Below are positions 24,824 to 33,330 of a stretch of 64,000 nt of DNA, piece by piece. Location of the stretch: positions 106,457 to 170,456 of the forward strand of contig CAYHFW010000004.1 in the NCBI GenBank assembly GCA_964355975.1, written 5' to 3'. The notes under the pieces were generated by a model. The model saw only the letters and a program-made list of their open reading frames with translations. It ran no database searches and was not told the origin of the DNA. The stretch is from F1-60-MAGs104 sp964355975 (GTDB lineage: Bacteria > Planctomycetota > Phycisphaerae > Phycisphaerales > SM1A02). Position 1 is the first letter of the stretch. Every line of letters begins with the position of its first letter. The position numbers were made by a program, and so were the translations under genes.

Positions 24824-26602
24824 ATGGAACCGCTCGTGTCTACTGAACTTCCAACCCCTTCGTTGCTTCTTGCAGGTTCAGCAACCGCAGTGCACTTGCT
24901 TTCGGTCTACAAGCCACTGCTCATCATTGCGTTCACGCTTCCATACGCATGGCTGATTTCGACCGTCATTGATAAGGACCTTCGTTACTTTCACCTCAAC
25001 GTCTCTGCATGGACCTCGGCCTGCATCGGTGGATTGATTGCAGGGCTCGCAAGCGCGCTCCTGATTCCGTTGTTCTGGGTTGGGTTTCCACTGATGCTCG
25101 TGATTTATCTCGCGATTCCATACGCATATTGGAAGTATCGAAATCCAAAGGTGCCTGCGAAGTTTCAGTTCGACCTCTTCGCCGGAAAGTGGGCCGCAAT
25201 GCTGGCTGCCCGCAAGACGCAGAAAGCGTTCGGCGAAGTCACGGTCTCCTACGCCGATGGCAAAGGAAATCGACAGACGCCTCCCGGCAAAGAAAGTCCT
25301 CTCTTTGAAGTGCACCTTGCGACCGAGCAGTTGCTGGTGCCAGCCCTTCCTGCACGCGCGACCCGCGTCGAATTGACTCCAGGAACCAGCGGATACGTCT
25401 CTGCGCAGTTTGTCGATTCGCTTCGCTATCGCAAGGGAAATTTCACCGCCGAACTCGCGGTCAAGGTGATCGATTACTTAAAGACCGCTGCGGGACTCGA
25501 ATTGAAGGATCGGCGAAAGCGACTCTCTGCACCCATTCGCATGGAGGTCGCAGGAAGCAAGATCAACCTGCTCCTCACAACCTGGGGCTCGAGTACGGGG
25601 CAAGTGCTTCGCATTGATATCGAACGCGAAAAGCAACTCACCGTGCCATTTGAAAAACTTGGGCTTCTCGCGCCGCAAGCACAGTTGCTTGCTGATGCGC
25701 TGAAAGATGTCCGCTCGGGTGTGGTGCTCGTTGCAACACCGCCTGGTCAGGGAATGACGACTCTGTCGTATGCGTTGCTCACGCGCCATGATCCCTACAA
25801 CTCGAACATCAAGACCCTTGAGCGATATGTCGAGCGGCGCCTGGAAGGAATCGACCACAACATCTGGGATAGCGCCGACCCGAACATCGACTTTGCAACG
25901 GCGATGCAGTCGATCGTGCGACGCGGACCCGACATCGTGCTTGCATCTGATCTTTCTGAGCCGGGCGTTGGAAAGGTCTTGGTGAACCCAAACAACGCCG
26001 GAACGTTGTTCTACGTTCTGACACCAAGCGACTCAATCACAGGAGCGCTCACGAACTATCTGAAGGCCGTTGGCGATCCGAAACTTGCGAGTGCGAAGTT
26101 GTCAGCGGTCGTCAGCCAGCGGTTGATTCGAACGCTCTGCCCCGAGTGTCGGCAGCCCTATCAAGCATCGCCTGAGCAAGCCAAGCGTCTTGGTGGCGTC
26201 GCCGGCAAGGCGCTACAACTCTTCCGTTCGAGTGGCAAGGTGCAAGAGAAAAACCAAGTCATCGATTGCCCAGCCTGCCAAGGCACTGGATTCATCGGAG
26301 TCACCGGCCTTCTCGAAGTCGTTCAGCCCGATGAGAAGAGTCGCGCATTCCTCGCGGGAGGTGATGTGGCGAGTGCATATCAACAGATGCGCCGTGCCTT
26401 CCGAAGCCCTCTCGCACAAGAGGTCGCCCTCGTGAAGGCGCGCGGTGGTGAGACAAGTCTCGAAGAAGTTGCGCGCATCTTCGCGCCACCAAAGGCAGCG
26501 GCTCCGGCGAAGGCGGCCGCTCCTGCAAAAGCAGCCCCTGCCACAGGTGCCGCTGCACCTGCCTCGCCTGCGAAAGCCCCGACACCAAGGAAGTCCACAT
26601 GA
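24824..26602 (+). CDS. Membrane-anchored PilB/GspE-like protein with degenerate ATPase motifs
   Basis: 592 residues. Three hydrophobic helices at about 31-50, 62-81 and 83-102 precede a GspE/PilB-like core, a layout not normal for these soluble ATPases. The Walker A position reads ATPPGQGMTT (304-313) with Met311 where Lys is required. The Walker B region reads IVLASDLSE instead of LVGEIRD, and the His box is NAGTLFYVLT. The four-Cys zinc site is kept: CPEC (439-442) and CPAC (482-485). The C-terminal 35 residues are Ala/Pro/Lys repeats. It is probably a non-hydrolysing partner or scaffold for the adjacent PilT-like ATPase. It overlaps the next gene as ATGA. Confidence 0.82.
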   Translation: MEPLVSTELPTPSLLLAGSATAVHLLSVYKPLLIIAFTLPYAWLISTVIDKDLRYFHLNVSAWTSACIGGLIAGLASALLIPLFWVGFPLMLVIYLAIPYAYWKYRNPKVPAKFQFDLFAGKWAAMLAARKTQKAFGEVTVSYADGKGNRQTPPGKESPLFEVHLATEQLLVPALPARATRVELTPGTSGYVSAQFVDSLRYRKGNFTAELAVKVIDYLKTAAGLELKDRRKRLSAPIRMEVAGSKINLLLTTWGSSTGQVLRIDIEREKQLTVPFEKLGLLAPQAQLLADALKDVRSGVVLVATPPGQGMTTLSYALLTRHDPYNSNIKTLERYVERRLEGIDHNIWDSADPNIDFATAMQSIVRRGPDIVLASDLSEPGVGKVLVNPNNAGTLFYVLTPSDSITGALTNYLKAVGDPKLASAKLSAVVSQRLIRTLCPECRQPYQASPEQAKRLGGVAGKALQLFRSSGKVQEKNQVIDCPACQGTGFIGVTGLLEVVQPDEKSRAFLAGGDVASAYQQMRRAFRSPLAQEVALVKARGGETSLEEVARIFAPPKAAAPAKAAAPAKAAPATGAAAPASPAKAPTPRKST

Positions 26603-28257
26603 TTCTGAATATCGCAGTCATCGCACTCGTGCTGTTTATCGCCTACTGGTGGGCGAATCAGGGGCTCTTCAGTGCAATCCTGCACTGCCTCTGCGTGATC
26701 GCGGCAGGAGCGCTGGCATTCGCCTTTTGGGAGCCAATCGTTGTTGGGTTTTTGCTCAAGGGCAACGACTTCGACAACTATGCATGGGGGATGACCCTCG
26801 GCGGCCTCTTCATCGCGTTCTTGTTTGTCTTGCGCTTGCTCTGCGACCACTTTGCGCCGAGCAATGTTCGTTTTCCACCCGCGGCGAATCTCGTCGGCGG
26901 CGGAATCTTTGGGTTGATCGCAGGCGTTCTCACTGCAGGAATCACATGCATTTCGTGTGGGCTCATTCAAGCTCCCGTCGAGATCATGGGATATGTGGGA
27001 TGGGCGCGCGCGGCCGATGCCGGCGGAGCGCCGATGCAACTCAACAAGATGATGCTTCCAGCCGCCGAAATGACGGAGAAGTTTTATGCAACGCTCTCCC
27101 GCGGATCGCTCTCGCCATTTCGTTCAACTCCCCTTGCCGAGTATTACCCACGCCTCGCAGACTCGTCACTGAGCTTGCACCGCGACAGTTTCTCCGATGG
27201 CGAAGCACGCGTCGCGATGGCGCCCGACTCGGTCACAGTCGGCGAAGTCCTCTTCGACCCCGCCTTTGCTGTGGCCGAAGGTTCGACCGCTGGAACCTTT
27301 GCGGTCGACTTCACTGTTGATTCAGGTGCGTTCGATGCGGGAGAGCAGTTCATCATCTCGAACGCACAAGTTCGAATCACCTCAGATGAAAAGAATCCAA
27401 AGTTGGCGTTTCCGACGAAGTTCTATCAGCCGATGAGCGATGGAACGAGCCGCCTCTATCCATTCGATGACATCAGCAACTTCGCGACGAGTGTGCCCGG
27501 CGAGCAGGACGTCAAACTGACTTTCCTTTTTCCGGCAGACGGTTTTCCTGCAGGCAAGCAGCCGAAATTCATCTTTGTCAAAGGGCTGCGCTTTCAGTTG
27601 CCAACGATGACTGAGATCAGCGATCTCGAAACACGCCTGAACGGCGAAGAAACAGATGTCGTCGAACAAGACGATTCGAGCGCCGATGGCGGCTTCGTCG
27701 ACGACATCTCAAACTGGATCGCCGTCAAGAATTCAATCCTGCCAGTGCAGATGAACACCAACATGGCGTCACCAATGACACATGTTGTTGGAAAAACAGG
27801 CAACTTTCTCAGTGGCGGCAAGGGCGTTTATCGCAAAGGCGCAACGATGTCGATCTCACGGTCGCAGCGCATCAGCGGATTCAGCCACGCAGATGGAACT
27901 GAACTCATCCTGCTTGATGTCTCGCGCCGCGAGGGTGGCATTGACTTGTACGGAGATGGTTCAGCGGCAATCAAGGCGCTTGGTCGCGATGTGCCACTCG
28001 AACTCGTTGACTCGCGCGGCAAGGGATACAAGCCCACGGGATACATCTGGGAACGAACGAACGATGTCGAGCTCAACTATGAACCGAGCAAGCCAATTCA
28101 AAAGTTGTCGCAGTTACCAAGCCAACCTTCGTCAGGCGAGAACAAATTGAAGCTCGTCTTCGTGGTGCCTCTCGGAACGAACATCACAGGTGTTCGACTT
28201 GGCAAAACGATCATTGGTCGATGCGATGTCACCGCCAAAGAGGGTGGGCTCGATTAG
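26599..28257 (+). CDS. CvpA-like membrane protein with large extracytoplasmic domain
   Basis: 552 residues. Residues 1-125 hold four hydrophobic helices with a CvpA-like layout (YWWANQGLFSAIL, NLVGGGIFGLIAGVLTAGI). The rest is hydrophilic and beta-rich, with strands such as VTVGEVLFDPAFAV and an acidic linker (ETDVVEQDDSSADGG), and is unassigned. It contains no motif I can name. Its start overlaps the stop of the PilB-like gene, so the pilT-like, PilB-like and CvpA-like genes form one unit. A role at the envelope with those ATPase-like proteins is inference. Confidence 0.7.
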   Translation: MILNIAVIALVLFIAYWWANQGLFSAILHCLCVIAAGALAFAFWEPIVVGFLLKGNDFDNYAWGMTLGGLFIAFLFVLRLLCDHFAPSNVRFPPAANLVGGGIFGLIAGVLTAGITCISCGLIQAPVEIMGYVGWARAADAGGAPMQLNKMMLPAAEMTEKFYATLSRGSLSPFRSTPLAEYYPRLADSSLSLHRDSFSDGEARVAMAPDSVTVGEVLFDPAFAVAEGSTAGTFAVDFTVDSGAFDAGEQFIISNAQVRITSDEKNPKLAFPTKFYQPMSDGTSRLYPFDDISNFATSVPGEQDVKLTFLFPADGFPAGKQPKFIFVKGLRFQLPTMTEISDLETRLNGEETDVVEQDDSSADGGFVDDISNWIAVKNSILPVQMNTNMASPMTHVVGKTGNFLSGGKGVYRKGATMSISRSQRISGFSHADGTELILLDVSRREGGIDLYGDGSAAIKALGRDVPLELVDSRGKGYKPTGYIWERTNDVELNYEPSKPIQKLSQLPSQPSSGENKLKLVFVVPLGTNITGVRLGKTIIGRCDVTAKEGGLD

Positions 28258-28265
28258 GTCGCGTG

Positions 28266-28763
28266 TCAGCCGCCGGCTGACTGGGCGCCCGCTGAACTCT
28301 GCGCTTGCACAGCGGCTTCGAGTGCGGCGAAGTCGATTTGCTCTCCAGGGTTTTCTGTGACCCAGCGATAGGTCACGATTCCGGCTCGGTTCACGACAAA
28401 GACCGCTCGCTTGGCGATCCCTTTCATCCCCTTCAGATCCTCGTGCAGCACGCCGAACTGCATCGCGACGCTCTTGTTGAAGTCAGAGAGAATCGCAAAC
28501 GGCAGATTCTCGAGTTGCCGAAACTTGTCGGTCACGAACGGGCTGTCGATCGTGATTCCAAAGACCGCTGCGCCAAGCGATTGCCACTTCGCCCAGTGAT
28601 CGCGCATGGTGCACACTTCGACGGTGCAAACAGGGCTAAAGGCGAGCGGCATGAACAGCAGCACGATCGTCTGAGTTCCGATAACTGCGCCGATATCAAC
28701 CTCTTCTCCTGGCTTGCATGCGAGCTTGAATGACGGGCAACGGTCGTTGAGTTGAATTGGCAT
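28266..28763 (-). CDS. Peroxiredoxin (AhpE/BCP type)
   Basis: 165 residues. The peroxidatic site is LAFSPVCTVEVC, equivalent to the PLAFTxVCTxE[LM]C of AhpE-like enzymes; the second Cys may be resolving. FGITIDSPFV and FAILSDFNKSVAMQFGV are family strands. It reduces hydrogen peroxide and organic peroxides with a thiol donor, in the cytosol (no signal). Convergent with the CvpA-like gene; the ends are 8 nt apart with a GC-rich palindrome between them. Confidence 0.92.
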   Translation of the reverse strand: MPIQLNDRCPSFKLACKPGEEVDIGAVIGTQTIVLLFMPLAFSPVCTVEVCTMRDHWAKWQSLGAAVFGITIDSPFVTDKFRQLENLPFAILSDFNKSVAMQFGVLHEDLKGMKGIAKRAVFVVNRAGIVTYRWVTENPGEQIDFAALEAAVQAQSSAGAQSAGG

Positions 28764-29041
28764 TTCGGCAGACTAGGAGGAAATTCGGAATGCCGCAATG
28801 CCCCGACGCAGTCGACGCGGCGACCCGCGACCGAACTGTCAGCCCAATCTTTTTTTAACGAAACACGCATCAATATTTGGAATTGTTGAATCAGAGATTA
28901 TCTTCCACCTGTGCGAGTACACCGTCTGCACTCACACGGGCTTAGTTTTTGTTCGTTCGGTGAAGCATGACGCTGATCTGACCGACAAAACACTGGCTTC
29001 AACGCGTTTGGTTCTGAACCTCAAAGACTCTAATTGGAGAA
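28764..29041 (+). other. 278-nt intergenic region, AT-rich promoter area
   Basis: Between the divergent peroxiredoxin gene and the next secreted-protein gene. It is clearly more AT-rich than its surroundings (for example around 28850-28900) and probably holds both promoters. I could not settle on a specific -35/-10 pair. No convincing small gene is present. Confidence 0.5.
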
Positions 29042-31552
29042 ATGATGCGTAACGAAAAGACACTTCTTGTAGCGGGTGCAATGCTCGCTTCCTGTACCAC
29101 GTTGGGCGCGTACGCCCAAGGCGGTCTCACCTGTGAAACCGCAGTTGTCGCACTTGATGGCGACAATGCATACGACAACACCGCCGGCACGCTCGACATG
29201 GACTACACCGGACTGTGTGACATGGGACCGTTCGGCGACGATTTCAATTACCACACAGTGTGGTTCACATGGGTGGCGAGCACAACAGACACATACACCG
29301 TTTCGAATTGCAACCTTGCGGGTGGAGTCGACACGCGATTCTCTGCACAGACTGATTGCACCGCGGCATCGGTCGTGGCTTGCAACGATGACGGTGCTGG
29401 TTGCGCGAACTTCTCGAGCGTCATGACATTCTCAGCGACCGCTGGAACAACCTACTACATCGCTGTTGGTGTCTACAACCTGACAACGGCCGGTGGTCCT
29501 GGAACGATGAATATCTCAGTGGGCGGCGGCGGTGGTGGCGGCGGCGGCGGATGCGGATCCGGCGGCGATTGCTGCGTTGCCAACCCTGGAACTCTCGGAT
29601 GCATCGATACGACATGCTGCGACACAGTGTGCGCGGCTGATGCGTACTGCTGCGCAACCGAGTGGGATCAGATTTGCGCCGACGAAGCTGCTGCCATGTG
29701 CACGGCATGCGGTGCAGGAAGTTGCACCCTGCCCCCATTCGGTCAGGCAGAAGTTGAAGTTTGCGGCGGAGACAGCAATGGTGGCTGCAACGCAGGCGGC
29801 GTCAGCGAACCGATCAGCTTCCCCGTCACAATCGGCGGAACATACTGGTCAAGCGCTGCTTCACGCGACACAGACTGGTACTCCTTCACGACAACTGAAG
29901 GCATGCAGATCACTGCAACGCTGTACAGCAACATCCCAGCCTTCTGCGCACTCGTTGATGCAACTGCATGCACGATCGTTGGAACCGTGAGCGCGGGCAA
30001 CTGCCCAAGTTCGATGCTGACTGCATGCGTTGGACCAGGGTCGTACTACATCGTTGCTCTGCCGAGCGACTTCTTGGACTTCCCATGCGGCGGAGCAATC
30101 CCAGACGCTTACACGCTCGAACTCTCCGCGGTGACCTGCACATTTGTTCCACCACCTGGTGACAATTGCGCAGAAGCGGTCGTCGCGACCATCGGTTCGA
30201 ACGCGTTCGATAACAGCAACGCCAATACGAGCTTCCCAGACGTGACATGCGGCTTCGGTGGAGCGCCCTTCACGAAGGACGTGTTCTTCACATTCGTTGC
30301 TCCTGCAACGGATGGCTACACGATGCAAACCTGCGATTCGTCGGCGCCATTCGATACTGGTATCGAAGTCTGGGATTCATGCCCAGACGTGGGTGGCGTC
30401 ATGTTGGCCTGCAACGATGACGGTCCTGGCTGCACGGCGTACTCGTCGTTCCTCGGCGTCGACCTCGTTCAAGGTGTCACCTACACGATTCGCGTGGGCG
30501 GTTGGCAAGGCGCGGCTGGCGCAACCGAGCTCAACATCACCCAAGGTGCCCCAGTGGGTCCCGCGAACGATGATTGTGCCGGTGCCGAGACTGCAATCGT
30601 TGGGGCCAATGCATTCGACACGATGGGCTCGACCACCGACGGACCAAACCCAACCGATCCGACGTGTGGTGCATTCGGTGCAGGCTTCTACAACGACGTT
30701 TGGTTCACATTCACGGCTCCAACGACCGAGGGATACCTCGTGTCGCTCTGCAGCGCGACATGGGACACACGCCTCGACATCTACGATGCGTGCGGTGGAG
30801 CGTTGGTTGTTTGCAACGATGATTCGTGCGGTCTGGCATCCGAAGTGACTCTTTCCGCGACAACAGGAACCACCTACACAATTCGTATCGGTGGTTACGG
30901 CGCCGGAAACTTCGGTACAGGAACCATGGACATCTCTGCAGCAGGTGGTGGTGGCGGCGGCGCTCCAGGTCTCTCCTGCGCAGATCCTGTTGTTCTGGCA
31001 ATGGGTGACACCGCGTTTACACGCGTCGGTGCAACCGTTGACCTCGACTTCGCTGGCTTCTGCGACATGGGTCCATTCGGAACGGACTTCAATTACAACT
31101 GCATCTTCTACAAGTTTACGCCAGCAGAATCGGGTCTCTACACCTTCTCGACTTGCAACATTGCGTCACACGACACACGCCTCTCCGCATCGACAACATG
31201 CGATGACGTGACCACTGTGGTCGGTTGCAACGATGACGGAACGGCATGCACGCTCTACACATCCATCATGGATGTGCAGTTGGAGTGCGGCATCGAGTAC
31301 AGCATTGCGCTCGGTGGCTACTCCGCAACGACACCACTCGGAACGGGAACGCTCAGCGTGACCGTGACGACTCCAGTCGCTTGCGGAACACCATGTGCAG
31401 GTGATTACAACGGAGACGGGCTGCGAAACGGCGCCGATCTCACCACGTTGCTTTCATCGTGGGGAGCGCCAGCAGGCGATATCACTGGTGACGGCAACAC
31501 TGACGGCGCCGATCTCACCACGCTTCTCAGCGGTTGGGGCCCCTGCCCATAA
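29042..31552 (+). CDS. Large secreted protein with repeated PPC-like domains, Cys-rich module and dockerin-like C-terminus
   Basis: 836 residues. Signal peptide (cleavage near AYA|Q, 25). At least four PPC-like beta domains of about 125 residues (near 29-160, 375-500, 505-640, 650-770) share [DN][VI][FW]FTF, DTR[LF] and ACNDDGxGC. A poly-Gly linker precedes a Cys-rich module (about 175-235) with DTTCCDTVC and YCCATEWDQIC; a different beta domain follows. The C-terminus is the double EF-hand-like tag (GDYNGDGLRNGADLTTLLSS and a second copy). A GGAG precedes the tandem ATGs. Probably displayed on or released from the cell; function unknown. A strong terminator follows. Confidence 0.8.
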   Translation: MMRNEKTLLVAGAMLASCTTLGAYAQGGLTCETAVVALDGDNAYDNTAGTLDMDYTGLCDMGPFGDDFNYHTVWFTWVASTTDTYTVSNCNLAGGVDTRFSAQTDCTAASVVACNDDGAGCANFSSVMTFSATAGTTYYIAVGVYNLTTAGGPGTMNISVGGGGGGGGGGCGSGGDCCVANPGTLGCIDTTCCDTVCAADAYCCATEWDQICADEAAAMCTACGAGSCTLPPFGQAEVEVCGGDSNGGCNAGGVSEPISFPVTIGGTYWSSAASRDTDWYSFTTTEGMQITATLYSNIPAFCALVDATACTIVGTVSAGNCPSSMLTACVGPGSYYIVALPSDFLDFPCGGAIPDAYTLELSAVTCTFVPPPGDNCAEAVVATIGSNAFDNSNANTSFPDVTCGFGGAPFTKDVFFTFVAPATDGYTMQTCDSSAPFDTGIEVWDSCPDVGGVMLACNDDGPGCTAYSSFLGVDLVQGVTYTIRVGGWQGAAGATELNITQGAPVGPANDDCAGAETAIVGANAFDTMGSTTDGPNPTDPTCGAFGAGFYNDVWFTFTAPTTEGYLVSLCSATWDTRLDIYDACGGALVVCNDDSCGLASEVTLSATTGTTYTIRIGGYGAGNFGTGTMDISAAGGGGGGAPGLSCADPVVLAMGDTAFTRVGATVDLDFAGFCDMGPFGTDFNYNCIFYKFTPAESGLYTFSTCNIASHDTRLSASTTCDDVTTVVGCNDDGTACTLYTSIMDVQLECGIEYSIALGGYSATTPLGTGTLSVTVTTPVACGTPCAGDYNGDGLRNGADLTTLLSSWGAPAGDITGDGNTDGADLTTLLSGWGPCP

Positions 31553-31583
31553 GTTTGGTTTCAGATTCTTTCTTTGAGGTTTC

Positions 31584-31620
31584 AACCCCCTCAGTCCTGC
31601 GACTGAGGGGGTTTTCTTTT
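31584..31620 (+). terminator. Intrinsic terminator after the PPC-domain secreted protein gene
   Basis: A 13-bp perfect stem (AACCCCCTCAGTC with GACTGAGGGGGTT), CTGC loop, then TTTTCTTTT. It separates two secreted-protein genes of related design. Confidence 0.9.
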
Positions 31621-31677
31621 TGGCGAATTCGTCGAGTTCTTGGTGACATTTCAGTTCTTTCCCGTATGTTCATTGAG

Positions 31678-33330
31678 ATGTTGATTCCACGGCGCACGAA
31701 GCAAGTTTTGGTTCTGAGCACTCTCTGCGCGTTGTGGTGCGCCACGTCTGCCTTTGGACAACTCTGTCCACCAGGTGCGACGGGCCCCTGCACGAGCGCG
31801 CACTCCACGCCCGGATGCAGCGATCCAAACTGCTGCGAGCTCATCTGCGCGAGCGACCCAGCGTGCTGCACAGCAACATGGGATGCCTACTGCGCGTTTG
31901 TCGCCTCGCTCTCGTGCGATGCTCCACCGCCATTTCCCTGCGGCTCGCCATCTGCGGGCGCCTGCGATCAACCTCATTCGACTCCATCGTGCTCAGACGA
32001 AGTGTGCTGCAGTACGGTGTGCGAGTTTGTGCCCTCGTGTTGCACCGTCGCTTGGGACACCGTCTGCGTGACCATCGCTGACGGCAACTGCGCAACCCAG
32101 TGCACCCCACCCTGTCCGAGTGGATCAATCGCAGAGGGTGAGATCTGCGGCACACAGGGCAATGGCGCCTGCGTTGGCGGAACTGAAAACCCAGCACTTC
32201 TGACGGTCGCAAACGGGCAGACGATCTGCGGTCGGCTTCAACAGATCAACGATGGAACACCTGACCTCGATGGATATCGCATCGAACTGCCCGATCCAAA
32301 TGGAGATGGCATCGCGCGACTCATTGTGCAGTACACCGCCGAGTACGCGTCCGACTCAAAGAGTTTCGTCGCCTTCTTGCCGACCGCATGCACGCCGCTC
32401 GCCTCTGCCCCCCATGTCTTGCAAATGAACTCGTGTGGTGTGCAAACTCTCAGTGCGTGTCTACCAGCAGGAACATGGTTCGCAGTTGTCGGGCGCGGGT
32501 CCTTTCCAAGTCCACAGGCGTATCCCTATGGATGCGGAGGCTTCCACTCCTATTCAATGGGAGTCTCGTGGAACGATCAATGCACAAACCCGTGCGGCAA
32601 CGCGGGCAGTTGCTACGAACCGCACAGTTCTGCAGGTTGTGAAATCGCAGAATGCTGCTCAAGCGTCTGTGCGGTTGATCCAGTCTGCTGCGAGAAGAGT
32701 TGGGATCAACTCTGCGCTGACCGCGCCGCGACGATGTGCCCTCCACCAGTTCCAGCCAATGACTTGTGTCAGAACGCAACTACCGTGCATCTGGGGAGCA
32801 CACCATTCACACTCGTTGGAGCAACTGCAAGCAGTTTTTCCGCTCCGGCAGGGTGCTTATCGAGCGGTGGGACATCGTTGGGCAAAGATGTTTGGTTCCG
32901 ATTGACCGATATTGAAGGCGCCGTGACAGTGAGCAATTGCGCGGCTGGCAACCTCGACAGTGCGATCGTCATCTACGACGCGCAGTGCGCAACGACTGCC
33001 ATCGCATGCAACGATGATGCTTCAACGTGTCCTTCAAACCAATTGAGTTCGAGCGTCGAGTTTGCTGCGCATTGCAGTACGGAGTATTTCATTCGCGTGG
33101 CTGCCATTTCAGGCCAGAGCGGATCGGGCACGCTGCAAATCACTTCGACGCTCGCGCCATGCCAACCCTGCCCCGATGTGAACGGCGACAATCAAGTCGA
33201 CGGAGTCGACCTCTCAGCCGTGCTCGCTGGATGGGGTCAGGGAGCCAACGGTGATGTCGATGGCGACGGAGCGGTCAACGGAACTGATCTCACTGCGATT
33301 CTGGCGGGCTGGGGACCTTGCCCGCAGTAA
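31678..33330 (+). CDS. Secreted Cys-rich protein with PPC-like domain and dockerin-like C-terminus
   Basis: About 550 residues; an ATG 12 nt upstream is equally possible. Signal peptide with RR (MLIPRRTKQVLVLSTLC) and cleavage near SAFG|Q. Two Cys-rich modules are tandem near the N-terminus (PNCCELIC...ACCTATWDAYC; EVCCSTVC...SCCTVAWDTVC) and a third is in the middle (AECCSSVC...VCCEKSWDQLC). Beta domains lie between and after them, the last PPC-like with ACNDDASTC. The end is the EF-hand-like pair (DVNGDNQVDGVDLSAVLAGW and a second copy). It shares its module set with the preceding secreted protein. The 3' end overlaps the convergent acyl-CoA ligase gene by 41 nt. Confidence 0.78.
   Translation: MLIPRRTKQVLVLSTLCALWCATSAFGQLCPPGATGPCTSAHSTPGCSDPNCCELICASDPACCTATWDAYCAFVASLSCDAPPPFPCGSPSAGACDQPHSTPSCSDEVCCSTVCEFVPSCCTVAWDTVCVTIADGNCATQCTPPCPSGSIAEGEICGTQGNGACVGGTENPALLTVANGQTICGRLQQINDGTPDLDGYRIELPDPNGDGIARLIVQYTAEYASDSKSFVAFLPTACTPLASAPHVLQMNSCGVQTLSACLPAGTWFAVVGRGSFPSPQAYPYGCGGFHSYSMGVSWNDQCTNPCGNAGSCYEPHSSAGCEIAECCSSVCAVDPVCCEKSWDQLCADRAATMCPPPVPANDLCQNATTVHLGSTPFTLVGATASSFSAPAGCLSSGGTSLGKDVWFRLTDIEGAVTVSNCAAGNLDSAIVIYDAQCATTAIACNDDASTCPSNQLSSSVEFAAHCSTEYFIRVAAISGQSGSGTLQITSTLAPCQPCPDVNGDNQVDGVDLSAVLAGWGQGANGDVDGDGAVNGTDLTAILAGWGPCPQ

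Noticed and set aside
28265..28281. Perfect palindrome GTCAGCCG-C-CGGCTGAC between convergent genes as a terminator
   Set aside because: Good stem but single-base loop and no T tract on either side; I did not call it a terminator.
28798..29052. Plus-strand ORF of 84 codons before the secreted-protein gene
   Set aside because: In an AT-rich promoter region, no ribosome site, no similarity, overlaps the start of the next gene.
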